This document shows, in pieces, positions 1 through 5,961 of a DNA stretch of 6,434 nt. Every line of letters begins with the position of its first letter. The stretch's first letter is position 1. The translations under genes were made by a program, and so were the position numbers. The stretch lies in the NCBI GenBank assembly GCA_029858465.1, contig JAOUEZ010000076.1:1-6434 (forward strand), in the 5' to 3' direction. A model generated the notes under the pieces. It was not told the origin of the DNA, did not search any database, and worked only from the letters and a program-made list of their open reading frames with translations. The stretch is from Thermoplasmata archaeon. Its GTDB lineage: Archaea > Thermoplasmatota > Thermoplasmata > UBA10834 > DTMW01.

Positions 1-690
1 GAAGCCGCCCGGTATTGCCGCTGTGCCTCCCTTTGCTAGAGGGAACAGCATGTCGAGCACCCTCTGTCCGGTGATGAGGGGGATGTCTGGAAGAAGTTTC
101 TCGTTGAAAGGTCTTGAAAGTCTCACAGGCCATTTCTGCATCATTGAGAGCTTCGCGCCTGTGTCGAGCTCGCACACGGGCTCCTCTACTTTGAAATCAC
201 CCTCCTTGATGACCTTTACCTTCCCTTTAACACTAGGAGGCGCCAGAATCCGATGAGTGATGTTCCCTTCAGGCACTTCGCCGATCACTTGCCCGGGAGA
301 AATCTGATCTCCCTGCTTCAGTTTAGGTCTGAAAGCCCATTTCTTCTCCTTTGATAAGCCAGGAACACGCGCGCCTCTCTTGATGAAATCTCCCATTTGG
401 TCCTTTAATATCGGAAGCGGTCTCTGAACACCGTCATAAATGCTGCTCAACAGCCCTGGGCCCAATTCGACCTGAAGCGGGCCACCTGTGTTCCAAATCG
501 TCTCTCCCGGCCTCAGGCCAGAGGTGTCCTCGTAAACCTGGATAATCGTCTTATTCCCGACAATCTTGATGACTTCTCCAACAAGGCGTTCCTCACCGAC
601 CAGGACCACATCGTTCATTCTCGGCGTGATTCCTTCCGCCACCGCCACAGGTCCGGATATCCTGGCTATCTGGCCCTTCTGCATTTCCAA
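1..690 (-). CDS. atpA: A-type ATP synthase catalytic subunit A, N-terminal part (cut by window edge)
   Basis: This is the catalytic, nucleotide-binding subunit of the A1 head, three copies alternating with B. It makes or hydrolyses ATP at the cytoplasmic face. The 230 visible codons cover the N-terminal beta-barrel (about residues 1-75, with SGPV near 12-15 and NKTIIQVYEDTSG at 46-58). Next comes the A-specific 'non-homologous' bulge (about 110-190, GARVPG to KWPVR), which separates subunit A from B and from F-type beta. The start of the nucleotide-binding domain follows (PLITGQRVLDMLFPLAKGG). The last visible residues are AIPGGF, so the Walker A lysine lies just outside. I chose the TTG at 690 because a GGAG lies 10 bases upstream and the resulting M-E-x-x-K-G start resembles family N-termini. 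An in-frame ATG at 684 and a GTG at 699, overlapping the atpF stop, are alternatives. The identity is certain; the exact start is not. Confidence 0.95.
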   Translation of the reverse strand, partial: MEMQKGQIARISGPVAVAEGITPRMNDVVLVGEERLVGEVIKIVGNKTIIQVYEDTSGLRPGETIWNTGGPLQVELGPGLLSSIYDGVQRPLPILKDQMGDFIKRGARVPGLSKEKKWAFRPKLKQGDQISPGQVIGEVPEGNITHRILAPPSVKGKVKVIKEGDFKVEEPVCELDTGAKLSMMQKWPVRLSRPFNEKLLPDIPLITGQRVLDMLFPLAKGGTAAIPGGF

Positions 691-695
691 TCTAA

Positions 696-995
696 TCACT
701 CTCCCTTGTAAAGGTCGATCCCAATCGCCCTTCGAACTTTATCCCGCATATCACCCTTGTCGAGTCCGACGGGTATGACAACCGGCGATGTGCTATCAAT
801 GAGCCGGCTGCGGAGCGATGCGGGGAATCGCTCCATGTCCTTTGATGAGATGATGAGTATTCCGATTTCCCGATTGTTCAATACCTCCTGTACGATGCCC
901 TCTACCGTTTCGGCAGATGTCTCGTGGACTCTCCTCACACCGGCCAATTTGAACCCGACAACGAAATCGGGACTGCCCACGACTGCGATCTCCAT
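696..995 (-). CDS. atpF: A-type ATP synthase subunit F (central stalk)
   Basis: This is a small soluble central-stalk subunit that binds subunit D on the rotor shaft and is thought to modulate coupling or catalysis. The protein has 99 residues, the usual length for the family of about 100. It shows the expected Rossmann-like pattern: an N-terminal beta strand (MEIAVVGS), the GFKLAGV motif at 14-20, the IGILIIS strand at 44-50, and PVVIPVG at 71-77. It ends in a short helix (DKVRRAIGIDL) that would reach up into the A3B3 head. Its ATG lies one base after the atpC stop codon, and its own stop is followed at once by atpA, so translation is probably coupled on both sides. No strong ribosome binding site is visible upstream, only a weak GGTG about ten bases before the ATG, which also fits coupling. 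Confidence 0.95.
   Translation of the reverse strand: MEIAVVGSPDFVVGFKLAGVRRVHETSAETVEGIVQEVLNNREIGILIISSKDMERFPASLRSRLIDSTSPVVIPVGLDKGDMRDKVRRAIGIDLYKGE
701..704 (-). promoter_or_regulatory. Probable ribosome binding site of atpA
   Basis: GGAG on the minus strand, within the last codons of atpF, is 10 bases from the TTG at 690 and 16 from the ATG at 684. The spacing favours the TTG. The following GAGTGAT could pair instead and would then favour the ATG, so the evidence is moderate. Confidence 0.5.
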
Positions 996-996
996 A

Positions 997-2055
997 TCAG
1001 AGCACCAACAGCTTCTTTATCAATTCCGGATCAAGCCCGGACTCCTTTCCTCTCGCGATTATCCTGATATTTTCAACTTCCGTCTTTTTCCTGAGAACGT
1101 AATCCAATACCGGTAGGATGGACAGCGGATAAAGATGAGAGAATTTGTCCGCGAGGTCGAGCAACGCTTTGTCCATCTCGCGAAGAAGCGACGAGATATC
1201 CTTTGTGTCCTCGAATTCTTCGATATCGACGTGTATGTAATCTCCGTATGAGGATTGCCTGATATCATCCATCATCTCCTTCATGCCCTCCGAGATTGCC
1301 AGCTTTGTTAATCGATCCGACTTGAATTCCAGTCCTCCGGGAATGAAGTATTGTGTCATTGCTTCGCCGCTCATCCCTTCGGATTTCAGCTTGAAAAGCA
1401 CTTTGAGATTGGTTATGTCAATCTCTTTCCTCATGAAATCGAGGAACCTCTCCTCGGAAATTGTTGTCTTCCTGATTGATTTGAGCAGCGAGGAATAATA
1501 CTCCTTGTCGAGCGCGTCTTCCATGACTGCCAGCTTGCCGGTCTGCAGGGCATTCCTCAAAAGCTCCTCATCCACATAGACCACGGATTGCTGCCTCAGT
1601 GTCTCCAGAAGCTCCTCTGTTGTGGTTGTCTGGAGCATCTGGTTGATGAATTCCTGTTTCAAAGAGCCTGCAGGGATCAGTATCTCCTTGATATCGTCAA
1701 TCGAGGCTTTAGTCGCCTTGCCTCTGATCAGCGTCTTGACATTGTAAATATCCCATCTGTGGAGATATTCTGCAATCAGTTGCCTCAAATGACCTCCGGA
1801 GAAGCTCAAGATATCGGTGTAAGTCTTCGCGAGATTCTGAGATATCCCGTTCTCGATCAGCGTTGCCCCGTCGTATCTGGTTCCAAGAGCCGCCATTTCC
1901 TCGCGATACTGTGTCTCGCCGAGATATCTGCCGATCTCGGCAAGATCCATCGATAGCATCCGATGATACGCATCCTTGCTGAGAAGGAAGCTCTTCTTGG
2001 CCTTCACTCGTGCGCAGATGTACGGATAGTTGCTTCTCCCACCGAAAATCGGCAA
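997..2055 (-). CDS. atpC: A-type ATP synthase subunit C (rotor-ring adaptor, V-type d homologue)
   Basis: This funnel-shaped, all-helical subunit sits on the K ring and transmits its rotation to the D/F shaft. The product has 352 residues, normal for the family. Family landmarks are NYPYICARVKAKK (9-21), WDIYNVKTLIRGK (101-113), the internally related ITNLKVLFKLK (214-224), and the C-terminal block TEVENIRIIARGKESG (325-340). Landmarks two and three reflect the known internal repeat of the family. The start codon must be TTG at 2055: the next in-frame codons upstream are GGA and then the TGA of atpE, so no earlier start exists, and the first downstream ATG would remove the conserved NYPYICARV block. 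A GGAGGTG lies 8 bases before the TTG, inside the end of atpE. Confidence 0.96.
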   Translation of the reverse strand: MPIFGGRSNYPYICARVKAKKSFLLSKDAYHRMLSMDLAEIGRYLGETQYREEMAALGTRYDGATLIENGISQNLAKTYTDILSFSGGHLRQLIAEYLHRWDIYNVKTLIRGKATKASIDDIKEILIPAGSLKQEFINQMLQTTTTEELLETLRQQSVVYVDEELLRNALQTGKLAVMEDALDKEYYSSLLKSIRKTTISEERFLDFMRKEIDITNLKVLFKLKSEGMSGEAMTQYFIPGGLEFKSDRLTKLAISEGMKEMMDDIRQSSYGDYIHVDIEEFEDTKDISSLLREMDKALLDLADKFSHLYPLSILPVLDYVLRKKTEVENIRIIARGKESGLDPELIKKLLVL

Positions 2056-2058
2056 TCC

Positions 2059-2622
2059 TCAAGCACCTCCGAAGACGATTTCGTAGATTTTTCTCACATT
2101 CTTGGTCCAGACATCCTCCAGTAACGCTTCGAATGTCAGGTCGATTCTGTATGCACCATCTTCGGATTCGACCAGCAGTCCACCGGCCCCCGAGAGATCT
2201 GCGACTTTCTTGAACCCGCTAGGTGGCGAGACCAAGCCCTCGTCCTCCTTCCTGCAATGCATGATTCCTTTCTGCAGCTTCTTAGATGCGGCTTGAGACA
2301 ATCTCTCGAGTATCTTTTTCCTCTGCGCGTTGTCGATTGATGCCAAGGCCTTCAGGACTTCGGCCTTCGTCTGCGATAAAAGTTCGTTCTGTTCCTGGAG
2401 AGCCTTCTTCTTGGCTTCAAGCTCTGCGCTGGATGTGGCCTGCTGACGCATCATCGCCGATTTTTGAGCGAACTCCTGCTCGCGCTTTTTTCTTGCAGAT
2501 TCAGCATCAGCCCTGGCTGCAGAGATTATCTTCCTCTTCTCCGTTTCGGCCTCAGAGATTATCTTCCTCTGCTGTTCCTCGCCTGCCGCAAGTACTTCCT
2601 CAACTACTCTTTCGAGTCCCAT
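2059..2622 (-). CDS. atpE: A-type ATP synthase subunit E (peripheral stalk)
   Basis: This is the peripheral-stalk subunit that pairs with H and anchors the A3B3 head to the stator. It has 187 residues, a normal length. Residues about 5-115 are a long charged helix rich in A, E, K, Q and R, predicted to be coiled coil. KIISEA (20-25) and KIISAA (31-36) repeat exactly 11 residues apart. The C-terminal head domain has the family signature GGLLVESEDGAYRIDLTFEALLED (148-170 region, here in pieces: GGLLVESEDG at 147-156 and RIDLTFEALLED at 159-170). Homologues that I recall usually carry Asn where Leu162 stands before TFE, a minor departure. An AGAGGGG lies 5 bases before the ATG. The atpK stop is 28 bases upstream, the largest gap inside this operon. 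Confidence 0.96.
   Translation of the reverse strand: MGLERVVEEVLAAGEEQQRKIISEAETEKRKIISAARADAESARKKREQEFAQKSAMMRQQATSSAELEAKKKALQEQNELLSQTKAEVLKALASIDNAQRKKILERLSQAASKKLQKGIMHCRKEDEGLVSPPSGFKKVADLSGAGGLLVESEDGAYRIDLTFEALLEDVWTKNVRKIYEIVFGGA
2064..2070 (-). promoter_or_regulatory. Ribosome binding site that fixes the TTG start of atpC
   Basis: GGAGGTG on the minus strand encodes the last residues of atpE (Gly-Gly-Ala) and lies 8 bases before the TTG at 2055. It supports TTG as the real start, which the in-frame atpE stop just upstream already forces. Confidence 0.8.
2520..2570 (-). repeat. Two 18-base direct repeats, 33 bases apart, inside atpE
   Basis: CAGAGATTATCTTCCTCT (plus-strand reading) occurs at 2520-2537 and again at 2553-2570 without a mismatch. 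The 33-base spacing equals one 11-residue coiled-coil repeat, and the copies encode the two KIIS segments of subunit E. Confidence 0.85.
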
Positions 2623-2627
2623 TTGGA

Positions 2628-2634
2628 CCCCTCT
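2628..2634 (-). promoter_or_regulatory. Ribosome binding site of atpE
   Basis: AGAGGGG on the minus strand is 5 bases before the atpE ATG, in the 28-base gap after atpK. It allows independent initiation at atpE, unlike the tightly coupled atpF. Confidence 0.6.
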
Positions 2635-2650
2635 TTCCGTGTATCAGTGC

Positions 2651-2887
2651 TCACGGAGTAGCTGGTGCAGTGCTCGCCAATCCGAACAGCAAGAAAGCAA
2701 TCACGAAACCGAATATGACGATCGTCTCGGGCAGAGCCATGAATATGATGCCCTTACCGAACATCTTCGGATCCTCTGCGGTCGCGCCTACAGCGGCTGC
2801 GCCGGTTCCCTGCTGGGCTATTCCTGTTCCAATACCCGCGAGTCCTATTGCCAGGCCCGCGCCTATTGCTATCAGTCCTGCGTCCAT
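2651..2887 (-). CDS. atpK: A-type ATP synthase subunit K (membrane rotor ring proteolipid)
   Basis: This two-helix hairpin forms the ion-translocating rotor ring in the membrane. At 78 residues it is a single hairpin, not one of the duplicated V-type forms. Helix 1 (about 4-34) is glycine- and alanine-rich with GAGLAIGLAGIGTGIAQQG. The polar loop is at about 35-45 (GATAEDPKMFGK), and helix 2 covers about 46-71. The ion-carrying carboxylate is Glu54 in LPETIVIFG. Gln25 and Gln26 in helix 1, together with Glu54-Thr55, resemble the ligand set of sodium-binding rings, so Na+ or mixed Na+/H+ use is possible but not shown. A perfect GGAGGTG lies 7 bases before the ATG, fitting a subunit needed in about ten copies per complex. 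The short tail ends in STAPATP. Confidence 0.97.
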   Translation of the reverse strand: MDAGLIAIGAGLAIGLAGIGTGIAQQGTGAAAVGATAEDPKMFGKGIIFMALPETIVIFGFVIAFLLFGLASTAPATP

Positions 2888-2891
2888 CTAT

Positions 2892-4901
2892 TTACACCTC
2901 CGATTTCTCGCTATATTTTCTTTCATATCCTAGAGGCTCGAAACTGACTCCTCCGCCCTTGAAGAACTTCAGGAAGAACTCGACATAGTTCAACCTGATT
3001 GCCTGAATTCCGGACGAGAGCGAGCCGAGCGCGAATACTAGGAGCTGCAGCACGATAAGCACCACTGCTCCGAGAATAATGAGTATGACGTTGCCGCCAT
3101 GGAAAAAGTTGTCAATCACTATTGTGTTGAATGCCAGGGCCATTGCTCCCTTCGCGACGCCTATTGCGGCAAGTCGAGTATAAGAAACAATATTCGCCAG
3201 CAGGGACAGGACCTCCATTAATTCCATCGCTGCTCCTGCACCATGCACGACGAAGAAGCCCGCTATCCCCGTGACGATCAAACCTATCGCCACGAAGGAG
3301 AGGTTCATACCGGCGAATGGCATGACCATGGATTCGAATGGCGCCGCGATTATGTCAAAGAAGAATCCGCCCACAACAGTCCATCTCGCGACGAAGAGCA
3401 TCTGTATGAACATTCCGTTGAGTATCAGAAACCAGAAGATCTTCATCATTGCCTGCTTTCGATCGTGATGCAGCTCGTTGAAAAATCCAATGATGTATCC
3501 GAAGCCCATGTGCATCCATGCGGCGACTATCGAAATCACGAGGAATTCCTTGACGTCGATGAGCTTCTCCATTATTGGATGGAGAGGATAATTGAACAGG
3601 AACTCCCAGCTGGGCTCGGCGGGGTTTTCGATCGGCGGATGGAACGGTAATCCAAATGCCTCCCCGAACAGGAACAGGCCGAAAAATGCCGCGAAGATCC
3701 CACCTGCGATAATGATCAGGCCGAGCGTGCGGAGCGATTTGCTGTCCCTGCCGAGCTTCGCATAGAAGACCCAGCCTGCCAGTATCAGACAGAAGCCATA
3801 GCCCGCATCACCTATCATCAGCCCGAAGAACAAGGGAAAAACGAGGAAGACGAGAAAGGTTGGATCGAACTCGTTGTACAAAGGTGTCGACATGAGTTCG
3901 ACGAACATCTCGAAAGGTCTTGCAAGACGATTGTTCCTGAGCTTCACAGGAGCTGCTTCGTTCTCCTGCTCCCTGGTGACCGAAAGATCCTCGATCGTGA
4001 CGGCATCTCCCGCATTCGAGCCTATAGATTCCTTGAGGGCCTCATACGAGGATTTTGGCACCCAGCCGTCTATCACAAATGAATGTGCCGTCGCAGCTAT
4101 CCTGAGGGGCGTTTCTGCCTTCCGAACTTCGATTGAATAATGCTCCTCTGCCGCGAGCAGGAGGGCGCCATATTTCTTTCTGAGGGACTCGATGCTCTTG
4201 TCTGCCCTGTCGAGTGATTCCCTGAGCTTCCCGATCTCCTTCTCGTTCGAGGAGATACATTTACCAGAATCGCCTGATTGGCATGGAGAAAGGATTTCCT
4301 GATAACCATTCTCGTTGAGGATGTCACGTATCTTCTCCAAATTCTGTTTCTTGCAGAATATCGCGACGAGATAACCGTCTTCGTATGGCTTCTGGATCAC
4401 TTCTACAGGCATTTGAAGAGTGATGATCTCGTCTCTGACGGATTCCTCAACAGTCCCTGTGAAGACCGATAAGCTGTCATAACCGAAATAGCAATCCAGT
4501 GGTAGGCCGAACTCCCTGATCTCGTCAAGTATTTCATTATGGGTCTCAAGCTCCCGGATCCTGCTGCTCAGGGTCTGCCGGTTCTCCATCTTATCGGATA
4601 CTTCGAGGTCAAGGGTCACTATCACCTGGTCGATGGACTTCTCAATCTCCTCGACTTTCACCTTACTTTCAGGCTTGAAGTCTTCGAGATGCAGGGATCT
4701 GATGATCGAGCGCAATTTGAGCAGCTTCTGGGAGACTTCGGACGCCTTTTCTAGAGGCGATCCGATTTTCACATCCGGGTCCTCTTCGACAAAATCGACG
4801 ACGTGGAATAGATTGAGCTCATAGAGGCTATGGATTACAGTATCCAGCTTCTTTCTCGGGCCCACTATCGCAATCCGAGACATTCGCTCAGGCTTGATCA
4901 T
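2892..4901 (-). CDS. atpI: A-type ATP synthase subunit I (membrane stator, V-type a homologue)
   Basis: This stator subunit supplies the two ion half-channels beside the K ring and binds the E/H stalks. Its 669 residues are of normal length. Residues 1 to about 340 are the cytoplasmic arm, with KPERMSRIAIVGPRKKLD at 3-20 and coiled-coil segments near 50-125 and 215-245. From about 345 on there are roughly eight membrane helices. DPTFLVFLVFPLFFGLMIGD (346-365) opens the membrane part. LLANIVSYTRLAAIGVAKG (567-585) carries Arg576, which I equate with yeast Vph1 Arg735, essential for ion release from the ring. IQAIRLNYVEFFLKFFKGGG (632-651) carries the second conserved Arg636. The ATG at 4901 overlaps the end of atpH by 14 bases and has GAGGG 6 bases upstream; the family-typical M-x-K-P-E-x-M start supports it. 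Cys207 and Cys215 flank a short Gly/Ser loop in the arm, which is unusual. Confidence 0.97.
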   Translation of the reverse strand: MIKPERMSRIAIVGPRKKLDTVIHSLYELNLFHVVDFVEEDPDVKIGSPLEKASEVSQKLLKLRSIIRSLHLEDFKPESKVKVEEIEKSIDQVIVTLDLEVSDKMENRQTLSSRIRELETHNEILDEIREFGLPLDCYFGYDSLSVFTGTVEESVRDEIITLQMPVEVIQKPYEDGYLVAIFCKKQNLEKIRDILNENGYQEILSPCQSGDSGKCISSNEKEIGKLRESLDRADKSIESLRKKYGALLLAAEEHYSIEVRKAETPLRIAATAHSFVIDGWVPKSSYEALKESIGSNAGDAVTIEDLSVTREQENEAAPVKLRNNRLARPFEMFVELMSTPLYNEFDPTFLVFLVFPLFFGLMIGDAGYGFCLILAGWVFYAKLGRDSKSLRTLGLIIIAGGIFAAFFGLFLFGEAFGLPFHPPIENPAEPSWEFLFNYPLHPIMEKLIDVKEFLVISIVAAWMHMGFGYIIGFFNELHHDRKQAMMKIFWFLILNGMFIQMLFVARWTVVGGFFFDIIAAPFESMVMPFAGMNLSFVAIGLIVTGIAGFFVVHGAGAAMELMEVLSLLANIVSYTRLAAIGVAKGAMALAFNTIVIDNFFHGGNVILIILGAVVLIVLQLLVFALGSLSSGIQAIRLNYVEFFLKFFKGGGVSFEPLGYERKYSEKSEV
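2895..2901 (-). promoter_or_regulatory. Strong ribosome binding site of atpK
   Basis: GGAGGTG on the minus strand, 7 bases before the atpK ATG, is a near-complete match to the 16S rRNA 3' end. It overlaps the last codons and stop of atpI. It is one of the two best sites in the operon, in keeping with the high copy number of the ring subunit. Confidence 0.8.
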
Positions 4902-5259
4902 CTATTGCCCTCATGAAACCGTTGAGAAGATGCCCCTTTGCCTTTTCTATATTTGATATTGCGACAGATCTGATCTTCTCAAGATCCTTCTCAGCTATTG
5001 AGAGAATCTTGTTCCGCTCAGAATCCATCGTTAATTTGATTTCCTGGGACATCCGATCGATTGCTTCCGCGGTGTCTTTTGCAGCTCTCTCATGTATTTC
5101 GAGCGCCTCACGCTTTGCCTCAGAGATTATCTTCTCTTTTTTCGCCTCGGCCTGTTTTATCATTGTGCGGACTTGTGCCTCGGCTTCCTTGATCTTCTCA
5201 AGGATATCGGCAATAGGTTGTTTCGCTCGCTCAGTTTCGCTGTTGGCCACTTCAGACAT
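4888..5259 (-). CDS. atpH: A-type ATP synthase subunit H (peripheral stalk, V-type G-like)
   Basis: This small, nearly all-helical protein pairs with subunit E to form the peripheral stalk. It has 123 residues, slightly longer than the roughly 100-110 typical of the family; the extra length is the polar N-terminus MSEVANSETERAK. Residues 21-75 form five clean 11-residue repeats (EKIKEAEAQVR, TMIKQAEAKKE, KIISEAKREAL, EIHERAAKDTA, EAIDRMSQEIK), with Ile mostly at position 3 and Ala at position 6. That pattern fits the right-handed coiled coil known for these stalks. It is the first gene of the operon, as in Methanosarcina, and its end overlaps atpI by 14 bases. The upstream ribosome binding site (GGTAGGT, 3 bases from the ATG) is weak. 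Sequence similarity in this family is low, so the call rests on the repeat pattern plus position. Confidence 0.92.
   Translation of the reverse strand: MSEVANSETERAKQPIADILEKIKEAEAQVRTMIKQAEAKKEKIISEAKREALEIHERAAKDTAEAIDRMSQEIKLTMDSERNKILSIAEKDLEKIRSVAISNIEKAKGHLLNGFMRAIDDQA
4908..4912 (-). promoter_or_regulatory. Ribosome binding site of atpI
   Basis: GAGGG on the minus strand is 6 bases before the atpI ATG at 4901 and lies inside atpH. It supports this start over the in-frame ATG at 4883. Confidence 0.6.
5117..5134 (-). repeat. 18-base match in atpH to the atpE repeat
   Basis: GCCTCAGAGATTATCTTC (plus-strand reading) here is identical to 2549-2566 in atpE. In both genes it encodes KIISEA within 11-residue coiled-coil repeats of the stalk partners. 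Confidence 0.8.
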
Positions 5260-5304
5260 TCGACCTACCAGCCTAGTGAGTTTAGCACAACTACTCTTAT
5301 TATT

Positions 5305-5314
5305 TAATTATATA
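5305..5314 (-). promoter_or_regulatory. TATA-like box of the ATPase operon
   Basis: On the minus strand the AT-rich TATATAATTA sits about 50 bases before the atpH ATG, in an otherwise mixed-composition gap between the deaminase and atpH. With normal archaeal spacing, transcription would begin near 5284-5288, giving a leader of about 25-29 bases. No convincing purine-rich BRE is visible just upstream (CTCAGTG). Position and composition support the call; nothing experimental does. Confidence 0.6.
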
Positions 5315-5324
5315 CACTGAGACC

Positions 5325-5340
5325 TTCGATTTGTGTCGAA
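5325..5340. repeat. Inverted repeat upstream of the ATPase operon TATA box
   Basis: TTCGA and TCGAA form a perfect 5-base inverted repeat with a 6-base spacer. It ends about 10 bases upstream of the TATA-like box of the ATPase operon and lies past the deaminase stop. It could be an operator or a weak hairpin at the deaminase 3' end; short repeats like this also arise by chance. Confidence 0.4.
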
Positions 5341-5378
5341 TTTCGTCATATGAAATCGGCAACAACTGCTCTCAGAAA

Positions 5379-5873
5379 TCATCGTCTTTTCTTTCCCGAA
5401 CTGCTGGCCTTTTTTCGTTCCCCCGGCGTAATCAGCCGCACGACTTCTACACTGCCTTGTTTGAGAAGATCCAGTCCCGCCTTGTCCGAATAATCCCCCG
5501 AGTACACGACACGCCTTATCTGTGCGTTCATAATCATCCTTGCACAGATAGGGCACGGCACTATCGTCGAATACATGGTTCCTCCGCGGGCGTTTGTCCC
5601 CGCCTGAATCAATGCGTTCTGCTCGGCGTGCACTGCCGTGCATGTCTCAAGACGGGTCCCCGAGGGTATTTTGAGATCGTCCCGTATGCAGCCTATGTCC
5701 TCGCAATGGGGCATCCCGCGAGGATTCCCATTGTAGCCAGTACTCTTGATCTCCCCTACATCAGACACGATGATTGCGCCGATCTGTCTTCGAGTGCATG
5801 TGCTGCGCTTCGAGACTTCTCTGGCGATATTCATGAAATATTCGTCCTTCGATATTCTCCGGATCTTCTTCAT
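5379..5873 (-). CDS. Deoxycytidylate (dCMP) deaminase, zinc-dependent
   Basis: This enzyme likely deaminates dCMP to dUMP in the cytoplasm, feeding thymidylate synthase. The 164-residue protein shows the cytidine/deoxycytidylate deaminase fold: RRQIGAIIVSD (28-38), GYNGNPRG (46-53), the zinc/catalytic motif HAEQNAL with His82 and Glu84, and PCPICARMI with Cys107 and Cys110. YSGDYSD (124-130) follows, a region that contacts the substrate in relatives. His56, Cys57, Cys62 and Cys78 could form a second structural zinc site as in phage and Bacillus ComEB-like enzymes. The tail ERKKASSSGKKRR is strongly basic and probably disordered. GGAGGGG lies 10 bases before the ATG. It lies upstream of the ATPase operon on the same strand, with a separate promoter between them. 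A dCMP substrate is inferred from the family; a related nucleotide is possible. Confidence 0.92.
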   Translation of the reverse strand: MKKIRRISKDEYFMNIAREVSKRSTCTRRQIGAIIVSDVGEIKSTGYNGNPRGMPHCEDIGCIRDDLKIPSGTRLETCTAVHAEQNALIQAGTNARGGTMYSTIVPCPICARMIMNAQIRRVVYSGDYSDKAGLDLLKQGSVEVVRLITPGERKKASSSGKKRR

Positions 5874-5953
5874 CGTGCCCTTGCCCCTCCATCGACTGAC
5901 AATCGCCGAATTGGATTTCTATGTTACGGTTACGGGAGGATATCCCGGCATGG

Positions 5954-5961
5954 ATTTATAG
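5954..5961 (+). promoter_or_regulatory. TATA-like box of the signal peptidase gene, perhaps shared with the divergent deaminase
   Basis: ATTTATAG on the plus strand centres about 27 bases before the signal peptidase ATG at 5985. The predicted transcription start therefore falls on or next to the start codon, which explains the absent ribosome binding site. Read on the minus strand the same bases are CTATAAAT, about 80 bases before the deaminase ATG, and could serve that gene too with a leader near 55-60 bases. Confidence 0.55.

Noticed and set aside
1709..2062. Minus-strand frame of 117 codons overlapping atpC in another frame
   Set aside because: It is a frame shadow of atpC, which is intact with all its motifs.
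2286..2933. Plus-strand open frame of 215 codons opposite atpE and atpK
   Set aside because: It is antisense to two certain genes, rich in Ser, Pro and Ala as expected from a reversed biased frame, and shows no recognisable motif.
3243..3650. Plus-strand open frame of 135 codons opposite atpI, rich in His, Glu and Asp
   Set aside because: The unusual composition comes from reading membrane-helix codons backwards; no ribosome binding site or family resemblance.
5260..5378. Rho-independent-like terminator after the deaminase
   Set aside because: The only hairpin (5325-5340) is short and not followed by a T-run on the minus strand, and no other U-rich stretch of the archaeal terminator kind is present before the TATA box.
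5890..5892. ATG upstream of the deaminase as a possible longer start
   Set aside because: It is 19 bases before the ATG at 5873 and therefore out of frame with the deaminase.
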